Shown: piece by piece, positions 43,758 to 52,911 of the stretch
How positions within the stretch are numbered: the stretch's first letter is position 1
Layout of the letters: each line of letters opens with the position of its first letter
NCBI RefSeq assembly: GCF_034274695.1
Contig: NZ_CP128362.1
Location: 558,001-622,000 of the forward strand
Reading direction: 5' to 3'
Length of the DNA: 64,000 nucleotides
Source: Chitinophaga sp. LS1
GTDB taxonomy: Bacteria > Bacteroidota > Bacteroidia > Chitinophagales > Chitinophagaceae
Translations under genes and position numbers: made by a program
The notes under the pieces: model-generated
Databases searched by the model: none
What the model was told of the DNA's origin: nothing
The model's input: the letters and a program-made list of their open reading frames with translations, nothing else

Positions 43758-43988
43758 ATGGCTCCAGAACAGGTAAAAATATTAATCGTATTCGGCAACA
43801 ACCTCCGGCAACTCCGGAAGGATAAGCAGCTTACGTTACTTGACCTGGAAGTGAGCAGTGGCGTGAATCAGGGAGATATTTCAAGAATCGAAAACGGAAA
43901 GAAAAATCTAAGCTTTACAACATTGTTTAAATTGGCGAAAGGATTGGATATGCATCCGTCACAGTTGTTACATCCTATCAATGCCTGA
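43758..43988 (+). CDS. XRE-family HTH transcriptional regulator
   Basis: 76 residues, essentially one Cro/CI-type helix-turn-helix domain: FGNNLRQLRKDKQLTLLDLEVSSGVNQGDISRIENGKKNLSFTTLFKLAKGLDMHPSQLL. It has no sensor domain. Its 3' end overlaps the 3' end of the MFS gene by 11 bases, tail to tail. A candidate operator lies upstream. Targets unknown. Confidence 0.88.
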   Translation: MAPEQVKILIVFGNNLRQLRKDKQLTLLDLEVSSGVNQGDISRIENGKKNLSFTTLFKLAKGLDMHPSQLLHPINA

Positions 43989-45252
43989 ATCGCAATGGGT
44001 TCATTGACCTCATCCACTCTCCATCATGCAGTTTCCGCTGATGCAATATAAATCCAATCACAATCAATATCCCTGCTACACCCTCTGCAAATACCACTGC
44101 ACTCACGCCTAATCTTTCCGCCAAACTCCCCATTATCAAACTACCAATCGGCAATACACCCTGATACGCCATGATGTAATAACTCAATGTCCTTGCTCTC
44201 ATTTCTGAAGATGCATGTGTCTGCAAATATGTATTGATCGCTGAGTTCTGTACCATCAAACCCGCACCTGTAAAACCTGTCGCAATCAATGCCAGCCAGA
44301 TCTGAGAAGAGAATCCTAAACACACGACAGCAACTGCAAATAAAATACTGGAAATAATAGTCAACTGATTCAGATCCTTACCCGGTCTTAACATCGCCAT
44401 ATACACAGCTCCAAACAATGCACCTAAACCCGCTGCACTTTCAAACCAGCTAAATGTTGTGGCATTACCATGAAATACATCTTTTGCAATCGCAGGTAAT
44501 AATGTAGTATATGGAATCACCAGCAGACTGGATGCTGCCAGCATCAATATCAATGAAGACAAATCAGGCGATTCACGCAAATAATCATATCCCTTCTTCA
44601 AATCAGCCCAGATATTTTCTTCTGATTTCTCCTGCTGTTTAATTTTCAGTTTCATCTGCAACAAACAACCAATTACAAAGAAGAAACTCAAAAAGTTAAT
44701 CAGGAAACAAATGTCCTCACCAAAAGCACTCAGAATAAAACCGGCAAATGCTGGTCCTACTAACCTCGCTGCATTAAATGCAGAAGAGTTCAATGCAATG
44801 GCATTGGGCAAATCCTCCTTATCATCTACCAGGTCTACCATCAGTGACTGACGTGCCGTGGTATCGAATGTATTTATTATCCCCTGCGCCAGACTCAGGG
44901 TCGCAATCATCATAATATTATAATAGCTCAACCAGACAATCAGCGCCAGAATCCCTGCCTGTACCATCAGTCCGATCTGGGTAATGAACACAATTTTGTA
45001 TTTATCATGCCTGTCTATAAAGCTCCCTGCATAAGGAGCAAGCACGAGAGAAGGAATTAAACTTAAGAAGGTAACCAATCCAAGTAAAAAGGTAGAGCCC
45101 GTGATCCGGTATACTAACCAGCTGATGGCAACCCTTTGCATCCAGGTACCGATGAGGGAAACGGATTGACCTGTGAAGTGTAATCTGAAGTTCTTGTGTT
45201 TTAGTGAACGAAATATAGATGAATTGCTTAAAAATGACCTTACTATCCTCAT
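43978..45252 (-). CDS. MFS transporter (MFS_3/enterobactin-exporter-like)
   Basis: 424 residues with about twelve membrane helices. Start RSLKHKNFRLHFTGQSVSLIGTWMQRVAISWLVYRITGSTFLLGLV and the motif IDRHDKYKI after helix 2 fit the MFS_3 group. DTTARQSLMVDLVDDKEDLPNAIALNSSAFNAARLVGPAFAGFI is the group's typical helix 4-5 segment. Probably an efflux pump for a drug or siderophore-like compound. It is divergent from the MarR gene, which is the likely regulator. Confidence 0.9.
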   Translation of the reverse strand: MRIVRSFLSNSSIFRSLKHKNFRLHFTGQSVSLIGTWMQRVAISWLVYRITGSTFLLGLVTFLSLIPSLVLAPYAGSFIDRHDKYKIVFITQIGLMVQAGILALIVWLSYYNIMMIATLSLAQGIINTFDTTARQSLMVDLVDDKEDLPNAIALNSSAFNAARLVGPAFAGFILSAFGEDICFLINFLSFFFVIGCLLQMKLKIKQQEKSEENIWADLKKGYDYLRESPDLSSLILMLAASSLLVIPYTTLLPAIAKDVFHGNATTFSWFESAAGLGALFGAVYMAMLRPGKDLNQLTIISSILFAVAVVCLGFSSQIWLALIATGFTGAGLMVQNSAINTYLQTHASSEMRARTLSYYIMAYQGVLPIGSLIMGSLAERLGVSAVVFAEGVAGILIVIGFILHQRKLHDGEWMRSMNPLRFRH

Positions 45253-45282
45253 ATGCTAAACTAAATTGATAAAGTTACTTTA

Positions 45283-45290
45283 CAAAATTA
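45283..45290 (-). promoter_or_regulatory. -7 promoter box of the MFS gene
   Basis: TAATTTTG on the minus strand matches TAnnTTTG exactly, 30 bases before the ATG. No convincing -33 element. Confidence 0.5.
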
Positions 45291-45490
45291 CAACTTTTTA
45301 AGGAATTCTATTTCATGAAAAAGTTAAAAACAAATCGTAAATAATAGCTAAATCGCTTCAAATAAGGTCTAAAATCACTAAAAATGAATCTAAAACGATT
45401 GAAACAGAAGGATTTCTTCCATTCCCCGTAAATAACGAAGGTCTTAAGATGTAAGATACCTGCCCAGCTGGAAATTCAAAAAAACTAAAG

Positions 45491-45498
45491 TACCTTTG
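45491..45498 (+). promoter_or_regulatory. -7 promoter box of the MarR gene (leaderless layout)
   Basis: TACCTTTG matches TAnnTTTG exactly and ends only 4 bases before the ATG at 45503, so transcription should begin at or near the start codon itself. Confidence 0.6.
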
Positions 45499-45502
45499 CC
45501 AA

Positions 45503-45934
45503 ATGTCTAAAACCTATGAGGTAGCTGCCTCCTTGCGCAGCACCGTCACTCGCCTCACCAGGCAACTGCGAAAACAAAACATCTCCTCCGCATTCTCCAA
45601 TGCCGAGCTCCTCACCATGGGCTTATTGGACCAACACGGTAGCATGCTCCCATCTGCCCTCGCAGACCTGGAACGCATCTCTGCTCAGGCTATTTCACAG
45701 ATTATCAATAGATTAGTTGAAACAGGCGTCGTAGCACGCACCTCCGACGAGTCAGATAAAAGAAAAGTCCTCATCTCCCTCACTGCAAGCGGTAAACAAT
45801 ACCTCGACGAAAACCGCCGGATTAAGGAAGAATGGCTCGTAAAAGCAATGGACAACCTCTTCTCCACAGAAGAGCTTGTACTCATCGAAGCATTCCTCCC
45901 GCTCCTCCAGCGATTAGCCGAATACAACGGATAA
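45503..45934 (+). CDS. MarR-family transcriptional regulator
   Basis: 143 residues, normal for the family. Winged helix: SNAELLTMGLLDQHGSMLPSALADLERISAQAISQIINRLVETGVVARTSDESDKRKVLISLTASGKQYL, with the wing residues DESDKRKV. It binds DNA as a dimer and usually releases it on ligand binding. Its place, divergent from an MFS exporter over a 250-base region, suggests it represses that exporter and itself. Confidence 0.92.
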   Translation: MSKTYEVAASLRSTVTRLTRQLRKQNISSAFSNAELLTMGLLDQHGSMLPSALADLERISAQAISQIINRLVETGVVARTSDESDKRKVLISLTASGKQYLDENRRIKEEWLVKAMDNLFSTEELVLIEAFLPLLQRLAEYNG

Positions 45935-46000
45935 CGACCACTTAATAAGCAGCCCTATCCAAAAATAAAATTATAAATGTCCCATACGTTATAATATACT

Positions 46001-46008
46001 TATATTTG
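46001..46008 (+). promoter_or_regulatory. -7 promoter box upstream of the TPR gene
   Basis: TATATTTG matches TAnnTTTG exactly. It lies about 180 bases before the preferred start at 46190 and 60 before the alternative frame start at 46070. Confidence 0.4.
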
Positions 46009-46189
46009 TATAATCAATAGTTTAAATCAGAAATTACAGGCAATCAGATACTTTAGTGTCTAAATTGACATGGGCATAAGTCAGCAAATGTCAGATTGTA
46101 GTAATACAATGTTATTCCATCTGTTTCCAGGAACCCCTGTACAGAAGATTAGCTTGATTATTTATCCGATCCTAGATCCTATGATGACT

Positions 46190-47170
46190 ATGAAACATTT
46201 ATTTACAATTCTTCTATTATGCTCTTTGTCCACCACTTCCATTCTGGCCCAGAATTACAAACAGGAGTTCGAAAAATTATGTGAACAGGGGGATACGGCG
46301 AAACAAAAGAAATTGTTAGAAAAGTGGGAAAAAAGCCGTCCAAACGATGCAGAATTGTATATTGCCTATTTCAATTTCTACGTAAGCAGAAGTAAAACTG
46401 AAATTGTTACCAAAGTAAGCCACCCCGACGCTGATACAAAACCCAAAGCCAAAAAGCAAACAGGATATACCAGCGAAATCGGTTACAGGGCTGACCCCCT
46501 CGGTAAAGGTTTCAAATACATCAACGCCGGCATCGCCAAATACCCCGACCGCCTCGATATGCGCTTCGGTAAAGTATATATGCTGGGCGAAACGTATAAA
46601 TATGCTGCCCTCACGCAGGAACTGGTCAATGTATTAAATTACTCCACCACCATCCAGAACAAATGGAAATGGACTGACAACAAATTGCTGGACAAACCTG
46701 AAGATTTCATGCTCAGCGCTATCCAGGAATACGTAGCCACCATCTACAACTCCGGCAAAAGCCAGGCTGATAACATGAAGGAAATCGCCGAAACCGTACT
46801 GAAATACTATCCTAAACATGTGGAAAGTCTGTCAGATCTCGGTATCGTCTATACCATGAAAGGAGATCTCAATATGGCACTGAGATACTTCCTGAAGGCA
46901 ACTGCAATAGAGCCGAAAGACTTTATCGTACTCAACAACATCGCGAACATCTACAATAAAAAGAAAGATACCACCAATGCCGTGAAGTACTACGAACAGG
47001 CATTGAAATTTGGGGACACAGAAGCAAAAGAACTCGCTGGTAAAGAACTGAAAAGATTAGCGAGAAAACCAGCTGCTACTAATACTGCTGCAAAAGCAAA
47101 AACAACTGCTCCAGCAAAAAAATCAGCCGCCACCTCCACAAACAAAAAGGCCCCTAAGAAAAAATCTTAA
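46190..47170 (+). CDS. Exported TPR protein with Lys/Ala-rich tail
   Basis: The frame opens at 46070, but MKHLFTILLLCSLSTTSILAQ is a signal peptide, so I place the start at 46190 (326 residues; ATGs at 46181 and 46184 are also possible). TPR-like helices are clear in the second half: VESLSDLGIVYTMKGDLNMALRYFLKATAIEPKDFIVLNNIANIYNKKKDTTNAVKYYEQALKFG. The last ~35 residues are a low-complexity basic tail (KTTAPAKKSAATSTNKKAPKKKS). Likely a periplasmic scaffold; partners unknown. Confidence 0.75.
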   Translation: MKHLFTILLLCSLSTTSILAQNYKQEFEKLCEQGDTAKQKKLLEKWEKSRPNDAELYIAYFNFYVSRSKTEIVTKVSHPDADTKPKAKKQTGYTSEIGYRADPLGKGFKYINAGIAKYPDRLDMRFGKVYMLGETYKYAALTQELVNVLNYSTTIQNKWKWTDNKLLDKPEDFMLSAIQEYVATIYNSGKSQADNMKEIAETVLKYYPKHVESLSDLGIVYTMKGDLNMALRYFLKATAIEPKDFIVLNNIANIYNKKKDTTNAVKYYEQALKFGDTEAKELAGKELKRLARKPAATNTAAKAKTTAPAKKSAATSTNKKAPKKKS

Positions 47171-47202
47171 GGACCTTTAAATGTGGTTTACACGACGTTC
47201 TT

Positions 47203-47571
47203 TTACTTGATCGATTGTAAAAGATTGCAGAACTCTAACTTCTGATCCGATGTAAGGAAAGAGTTAGCTATTGTTTCATTGATTAAATCGCTGGTTAAAG
47301 AGAATTCATCATAAAGATCATTTTGTTCGACACCGTACTTTTTAGCAGTCGAAAATCTTACGGCCATTAAGATCTCTTTTGAGGGAACCTTTTTTTCTAC
47401 CAGCAACGGTCTGATGGAATACAACATTTCGTTATTGGCAATCTCTAACTTCTTAATGTAGTCAGTCTTGCCATGTCGGGAAAAGAAATGTCGTGTCATT
47501 AAAAAAACAATCAAGGAAGCTAAAATTCCAAAGACTGCTACGTAGACAGTGCTATCTTGTAAGTGTATCAT
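47203..47571 (-). CDS. Small membrane-anchored hypothetical protein
   Basis: 122 residues with one N-terminal membrane helix (VYVAVFGILASLIVFLMTRHFF) and a charged ~90-residue cytoplasmic domain (KLEIANNEMLYSIRPLLVEKKVPSKEILMAVRFSTAKKYGV ...). No family recognised. It converges on the TPR gene. Confidence 0.6.
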   Translation of the reverse strand: MIHLQDSTVYVAVFGILASLIVFLMTRHFFSRHGKTDYIKKLEIANNEMLYSIRPLLVEKKVPSKEILMAVRFSTAKKYGVEQNDLYDEFSLTSDLINETIANSFLTSDQKLEFCNLLQSIK

Positions 47572-47768
47572 AGGTAAACTAAAAATGAGCGTATAAATAC
47601 ATTCAAAATATACGCAATGTATGGGGGATTAGTTTGATAAAACCTGAGCAACAAACGAGATTTATATTGTGATTTTTATTATTACGTAACAAGTACCTGG
47701 GTATCAACATGATTCCAGAAGGATAGTATTTTTTTACTTTCTGGCGCCTGAGTACTGGTACTTAAAAA

Positions 47769-47811
47769 CTACAGGGAAGTTCCACCCCCCTTCGGTGAAA
47801 CCTCCCTGTAG
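47769..47811 (-). terminator. Terminator of the GH92 gene
   Basis: CTACAGGGA pairs with TCCCTGTAG, with an inner imperfect stem; on the minus strand TTTTTAAGT follows. Confidence 0.65.
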
Positions 47812-47864
47812 GACATGGCCCGACGGGCAGCCTGGAAATGCAAGCTGAAATTTAGAAATGTAAG

Positions 47865-49970
47865 CTAGAAATGCGGTTTATCCCCCATCTCTAATTCCAA
47901 TACTCCACCAGCCATCAACTCCTCATGGGTGAAAAACAAATCCTTCCGCTCATTCCCATTCATCTTCACCCCCTGTACATATTTGTTCACCACTGAACAA
48001 TTATGTGCCACCATTGTAAAATCCTTCCCGTTCTCCAAATGCACCACCACTTTACTAAATACAGGACTACCTATCGTATACACAGGCTCACCCGCCGTGA
48101 CAGGATAAAAACCCATCGATGAAAACACCACAAATGCACTCATTCCACCCCCATCTTCATCTCCCGGTATCCCAAACTCATTGTCTTTGAACCATATATC
48201 CAGCAATGACCGTATCATCCTTTGCGTTTTCCACCCCTTTCCTATATAATTATATAAGTAAGGAATATGAAATCCCGGCTCATTCCCCATCGAAAACTGC
48301 CCTACCAACCCCGTCGCATCCGGAAACTTCGCCCAGAACTGGTATCGCTGTCTGCCCAGATCAGCATGAAACAATGTATCCAGCCTTCGCTCAAATCCCT
48401 GCTTCCCTCCCATCATCTCAATCAATGCAGGAATATTAAATGCTACCTGCCACTGATACGTCCAACCATTATTCTCATCATAATAATCCCTGCCCCCAGA
48501 TCCTCCATCCCATCCCGGATCTATATCTATCCACTCACCCTGTTCATCCTTCGGCATGAAAAATCCTTTCTCCCCATTCCACAAATTCAAATAAGCCCTT
48601 GACCGCACATTAAAAAACGCCGCATCATCGGCATGCTTCAATTCTTTCGCCAGTTCACCCAATGCCCAGTCGTCATAACTATGCCCTAACGTTACCGCCA
48701 CTGCCTGTCTTTTTTCAAATGTATCTACAGCTGCCACTGTTTCCTTCGCACCCGGCTTTAATGCCGGATAATAACCATGCTGCGCATAAAATATATCCAA
48801 CGGCGTTAGCCCTCCATTTCTCCACGGCAACATCGTCGCCTGCAATGCATTTTTCTTCATCCCCTCATATGCTTTCTCCATATCCGGAATATGCAACCCT
48901 TTTCTATATGCATCCAAAAACACTATCGTAGAATGAAACCCATTCATACATGGATGATCCCCATATACTCTCGGAAACGTAGGCATCCACCCACCCTGCT
49001 CATACATCCGTACATAAGATGCTAACATATCTTCTTCCTGGTGCGGATGCAATATCATTCTCAATGGATGCATCGCCTGGTAAGTATCCCACGTTGCATC
49101 ATCCACATAAAATGGCCGCACATCTGCATGCACCTGTTTATCAAAACCACTGTAATAAGCACCTTCTTCACTGATATTCACCATGCGCTCATGACACCTG
49201 TACAACGCTGTAAAAAACGATCGCCGCTGTGCTGCTGTACCACCTTCTACACTGATCTGATTCATCACACGGTGCCATGCTGCCTCCGCCGTTTTTTTGA
49301 TTTCATTAAATCCTTTCCCGGCCAACTCCTGTTCAAAGCTCACTTTCGCAGCAGCTACACTGATATAAGAAATGGCATATCGCAATGACACAATACTATC
49401 TTTAAAAGTTAAAGAAGCATCATAAGGCGTGTCAAACTGCCCATATAAATACACTTTTGTATCACCATGATATAAACTCGTTCCCATAATCTCTCCATTG
49501 CCATTCAGTACCCAGTTATCTACAGGCGATAACAATACGCGATGCACAGCATGTGCAGGATACGTAAACCTGTACATACCGCATTTTCGACCGGGTGCAT
49601 ATTCTACCTGTATCTGATCTTCGACCAGCCAGTTACGATAATACCATGGATGAATCTCTTCCTGCTCATGATCATACAGCTGTTTCCTTTCCCATCCCGT
49701 ACTATCTGTCACAGGTTTTATACAAAATACTTCTCCTGCATTATGCCCTACTACCTGTAAGGGAAATGCTGTGATCTGATCATCGGTATAATCCTTTCGG
49801 ATAGGATACACCCTGATCATCTGGTTAGGTCGATGCAATTGTGGTTTAGTAGTTTGTAATAACGGCGAGATATTACCAATCGTTGGGTCTATATATTGTT
49901 CATTTCCTGCAGGCGCTGCCGGGCGGCAACAACACAGCAGTAATAGTGGAATAAGTACAGCAGGTCGCAC
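47865..49970 (-). CDS. GH92-family alpha-mannosidase
   Basis: 701 residues, within the range of GH92 enzymes. A lipoprotein-like leader (LIPLLLLCCC) precedes the N-terminal beta domain (YIDPTIGNISPLLQTTKPQLHRPNQMIRVYP). The catalytic (alpha/alpha)6 barrel shows DDATWDTYQAMHPLRMILHP, GGWMPTFPRVYGDHPCMNGFHSTIVFLDAYRKG, FSMGNEPGFHIPYLYNY and the GDEDGGGMSAFVVFSSMGFYPV block holding the acidic residues expected to activate water. GH92 enzymes are calcium-dependent exo-alpha-mannosidases. Last gene of the PUL that starts with the SusC gene at 56121. Confidence 0.93.
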   Translation of the reverse strand: MRPAVLIPLLLLCCCRPAAPAGNEQYIDPTIGNISPLLQTTKPQLHRPNQMIRVYPIRKDYTDDQITAFPLQVVGHNAGEVFCIKPVTDSTGWERKQLYDHEQEEIHPWYYRNWLVEDQIQVEYAPGRKCGMYRFTYPAHAVHRVLLSPVDNWVLNGNGEIMGTSLYHGDTKVYLYGQFDTPYDASLTFKDSIVSLRYAISYISVAAAKVSFEQELAGKGFNEIKKTAEAAWHRVMNQISVEGGTAAQRRSFFTALYRCHERMVNISEEGAYYSGFDKQVHADVRPFYVDDATWDTYQAMHPLRMILHPHQEEDMLASYVRMYEQGGWMPTFPRVYGDHPCMNGFHSTIVFLDAYRKGLHIPDMEKAYEGMKKNALQATMLPWRNGGLTPLDIFYAQHGYYPALKPGAKETVAAVDTFEKRQAVAVTLGHSYDDWALGELAKELKHADDAAFFNVRSRAYLNLWNGEKGFFMPKDEQGEWIDIDPGWDGGSGGRDYYDENNGWTYQWQVAFNIPALIEMMGGKQGFERRLDTLFHADLGRQRYQFWAKFPDATGLVGQFSMGNEPGFHIPYLYNYIGKGWKTQRMIRSLLDIWFKDNEFGIPGDEDGGGMSAFVVFSSMGFYPVTAGEPVYTIGSPVFSKVVVHLENGKDFTMVAHNCSVVNKYVQGVKMNGNERKDLFFTHEELMAGGVLELEMGDKPHF

Positions 49971-49995
49971 AAAATTTTTATTGATTTAATAAGAC

Positions 49996-50098
49996 AAAAA
50001 AAAAAGGGTAACTAAAAAATTAATAAACCTCCTCAGAATTGCTTAAAGGACTGGCACCCGAATAAAATGAGGCCGTATCTTATTGTTGATACGGCCTC
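49996..50098 (-). repeat. MITE-like intergenic element, diverged copy 4
   Basis: On the minus strand: hairpin GAGGCCGTATC/GATACGGCCTC (50088-50098 with 50069-50079), then TTTTATTCGGGTGCC, TTCTGAGGAGGTTTATT and a terminal GTTACCCTTTTT. The order and spacing of blocks match copies 1 and 2, while the hairpin stem has changed on both sides (GGTG to GCCG with compensation). Confidence 0.5.
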
Positions 50099-50123
50099 TG
50101 GGTTTCCGCAGGATAGTATAAAA

Positions 50124-51050
50124 TTATTTTAAGCTAATTACCGCCATTACAGGAAAGTGATCTGATGGCTCTCTCGCAGTATACTTCTCCAAACCCACTT
50201 CTTTCGGGAAGTTGCCGGAATCAGTCTTTGATGCATCTGCATCTTTACTGCGATAAGTATCTGTCAGAATACCATACTTCTGCACTTTGAACTGTTTGGT
50301 CAGGAAGATGTGATCGATACGGCTGTCAGTCTTACTATTAGGTTTGAAAGCATTGAACGTACCATTCAGCGCATAGCGTAAAGCAGTGGTTTCATATGCA
50401 TCTTTCAGTAAGCCTGAAGTATTGATCAGCTGATAAGATTCACTGTTTTGATCTACGTTGAAATCACCTGTCAGGATAGTCGGTGTATTACCCGCCATTG
50501 TCTTAATCTTCGACATCACCAGCTTTGCACTCTCTGCTCTCGCTACTACACCAATGTGATCCATGTGCAGGTTGAAGAAGAAGAAAGTAAAACCGGTTTT
50601 GATTTCCCTGAATTTACCCCATGAGCAAATTCTTGGCAACACAGCATCCCATCCTTTGTTAGGCTTGTCTGTCACTGTAGACATCCAGAAATCTCCCTTT
50701 TCCAGCAGTTTAAATTTCGCGGTATTATAGAAGATAGCAGAATGTTCTCCTTTATCTTTTCCATCATCACGACCTACACCGATGTAAGCATAACCGGGCA
50801 AACTGTCTTTGATATTTTCCAGCTGATCTTTCAGACACTCCTGTGTACCGAAGATATCAAACCCATGAAAACGAATCAACGACGTGATCACCGGATACCG
50901 TTGTTGCCATCCATCGCCGCGCTCTACATCACCATTATCACGGTTGTTGTTGCGCATGTTGTAAGTGCCTACCGTAAATTGCTGTGCCATCACAGCGGTG
51001 GTCATTACGGCAAAGCCAACCATCATTAAGAACCATTTTTTCATCTGCAT
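50124..51050 (-). CDS. Endonuclease/exonuclease/phosphatase-fold secreted protein
   Basis: 308 residues; signal peptide MKKWFLMMVGFAVMTTAVMAQ from Met3 (start at 51050 or 51044). All metal-site motifs of the fold are present: TYNMRNNN, FGTQECLKDQL, FNLHMDHIGVVAR, LTGDFNVDQ, SRIDHIFL and PSDHFPVMAVI. In Bacteroidota PULs such exported proteins accompany mannoside-active enzymes; a phosphodiesterase or phosphatase acting on a phosphorylated glycan is plausible but unproven. Same direction as SusCD and GH92, 19 bases after SusD. Confidence 0.9.
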   Translation of the reverse strand: MQMKKWFLMMVGFAVMTTAVMAQQFTVGTYNMRNNNRDNGDVERGDGWQQRYPVITSLIRFHGFDIFGTQECLKDQLENIKDSLPGYAYIGVGRDDGKDKGEHSAIFYNTAKFKLLEKGDFWMSTVTDKPNKGWDAVLPRICSWGKFREIKTGFTFFFFNLHMDHIGVVARAESAKLVMSKIKTMAGNTPTILTGDFNVDQNSESYQLINTSGLLKDAYETTALRYALNGTFNAFKPNSKTDSRIDHIFLTKQFKVQKYGILTDTYRSKDADASKTDSGNFPKEVGLEKYTAREPSDHFPVMAVISLK

Positions 51051-51069
51051 CTATTTTATGAAATAATAA

Positions 51070-52893
51070 TTACAAATTCTCCCATCCTACATTCTGCACC
51101 AGCTTGGTGTTCAGCTGCAGTTCTGTGTATGGTAATGGGTACAGGTAGCGGAAGTCTGCCCAGGTGACTCTGGAAATGTTATCCAGCCACTTGATCTCTC
51201 CATACGTACCATGAGATAACTGTGTAGGATTCGTTACCCCGTTCACGGTAGGCGCTACGCTAATGTAGGTCACACCACTCACCTGTGTAGCAGGCAATGT
51301 CTGGTAGAAACATACATCGTTCACCCCATCCCCGTTCAGGTCCATTGGCACATCCAGCGCTGGTACATACATACCATTCCATTGCTGTACCAGCAGTTCA
51401 CCATCATTCCATCTTACCAGGTCATAGAAACGGAAACCTTCCAGCACCAGCTCTATACCACGCTCTCTTCTGATCTCCAGGATAGAAGGATCGGTAGGAT
51501 CACCACCTTTGTTAAAATAGTTAGTAACTAAATACTGATCTGCCACGGTTGGTTTTGTAGCAATACCACTGGTAATACCAGCTCTCGCTCTCAGCGCACC
51601 TACTGTACCTGCCCAATCGGCATCAGTCAGTGTACCAAGTTCAGCTTTGGCTTCCGCATAGTTCAACAGTATTTCTGCATAACGCATGATACAAATGGAA
51701 TTCGTATTGTTGGACCCTCCGTCATAATAGGTATCATCCAGACACCATTTTTTAGGCATATACCCGGTGTAAGTATAAGAAAATACCGGCGGAGCAGCAA
51801 CAGTTTTTCCATTATCGGTACGGGTGTAACTTCCCATGCGAATAGTCTGTGACAAACGCAGGTCTCTGTTCTTCGTTTCTTCTACAAATGGTTTGGTTTC
51901 ATAACCGCTCACACTGGTGAAAGGCGTTCCATCAATGTTCAGGTAAGTGTTGATAAACTTACGTGTTAAACTCAGGCGCACACCATATGTAGCACTGGTG
52001 TAATACCAGTTTGCATCGTTGAAGACAGCCAGGGTGCTGCTGGCTACGTTAGACAACATTACTTCTGTCGTAACAGGCGATGCACTGATGAACAGCTGAC
52101 GGTAAGATCCACTGGTGCCTCCTGCCTGGTTCAGGCTAAAACCACCCTGATCCATCACTACCTTAGCCGCATCTGCCGCTGCCTGTAATAAAGCCGGCGC
52201 ATCTGCTGTCAGCCCCAGGGAAGTATGGTATTTTCTGAAAGTACCTTCAAAAAGACATACACGTGATTTCAATGCATATGCTGTATACTTCGTGATCTGG
52301 CTGGCTGTTGCATCAGTATTCAGCGAGATATGCGCGGCTGCATAATCCAGGTCAGCAATGATAGAATCCATCACCAGTTTACGGCTGTCGCGTGCTGCAT
52401 ACAGTGAACTGTCTGCAATACCCAATGGGGTACCGATCCAGGGCACATCACCATAACGTTTTACTTTATCAAAGTAGAACCAGGCACGGAAAAAACGTGC
52501 CAGACCACTATAGTTTTCACGAATCGTCTGCCCTACTGCAGGGTTGGTATTGTTCGCGAGGAAATAGTTGATGTTACGCAGCTTGGTCCATTTCCAGTTG
52601 TCAATTTCTGCCTGTACACGGGAGTTGTAAGCACCGTCACGAAGAAAATCAGGAACGGCATTCACCGCACTGTAATCGGCCATCGCATCGCCTCTGAACA
52701 CATCGCCCATAGCAGGCAGTACATCGTAAAATGAGTTGGCGTATAATTTCAGACCGGCTTCGTTTCCGAAGATCGCATCTCTGTCTGCAGTGGATACAGG
52801 ACGCTGTTCCAGTTCTTTCGAACAGCTGCCTGCCAGTACCCACAACACCAGCGCCATCGAGGTCCATTTCAACCGGGTAATATATTGTTGCAT
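51070..52893 (-). CDS. SusD/RagB-family outer-membrane lipoprotein
   Basis: 607 residues; lipobox LAGSC (Cys24). Family features: NYSGLARFFRAWFYFDKVKRYGDVPWIGTPLG, YALKSRVCLFEGTFRKYH, ICIMRYAEILLNYAEAKAELG, RRERGIELVLEGFRFYDLVRWNDGEL and the closing PLPYTELQLNTKLVQNVGWENL. Placed 18 bases after the SusC gene and 19 bases before the next gene, so it is an operon member. Ligand likely an alpha-mannoside because of the GH92 gene. Confidence 0.94.
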   Translation of the reverse strand: MQQYITRLKWTSMALVLWVLAGSCSKELEQRPVSTADRDAIFGNEAGLKLYANSFYDVLPAMGDVFRGDAMADYSAVNAVPDFLRDGAYNSRVQAEIDNWKWTKLRNINYFLANNTNPAVGQTIRENYSGLARFFRAWFYFDKVKRYGDVPWIGTPLGIADSSLYAARDSRKLVMDSIIADLDYAAAHISLNTDATASQITKYTAYALKSRVCLFEGTFRKYHTSLGLTADAPALLQAAADAAKVVMDQGGFSLNQAGGTSGSYRQLFISASPVTTEVMLSNVASSTLAVFNDANWYYTSATYGVRLSLTRKFINTYLNIDGTPFTSVSGYETKPFVEETKNRDLRLSQTIRMGSYTRTDNGKTVAAPPVFSYTYTGYMPKKWCLDDTYYDGGSNNTNSICIMRYAEILLNYAEAKAELGTLTDADWAGTVGALRARAGITSGIATKPTVADQYLVTNYFNKGGDPTDPSILEIRRERGIELVLEGFRFYDLVRWNDGELLVQQWNGMYVPALDVPMDLNGDGVNDVCFYQTLPATQVSGVTYISVAPTVNGVTNPTQLSHGTYGEIKWLDNISRVTWADFRYLYPLPYTELQLNTKLVQNVGWENL

Positions 52894-52911
52894 GTTGCTT
52901 TTTTTAATTTT

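Noticed and set aside
46070..46189. N-terminal extension of the TPR protein
   Set aside because: Forty residues without conserved character before a clear signal peptide.
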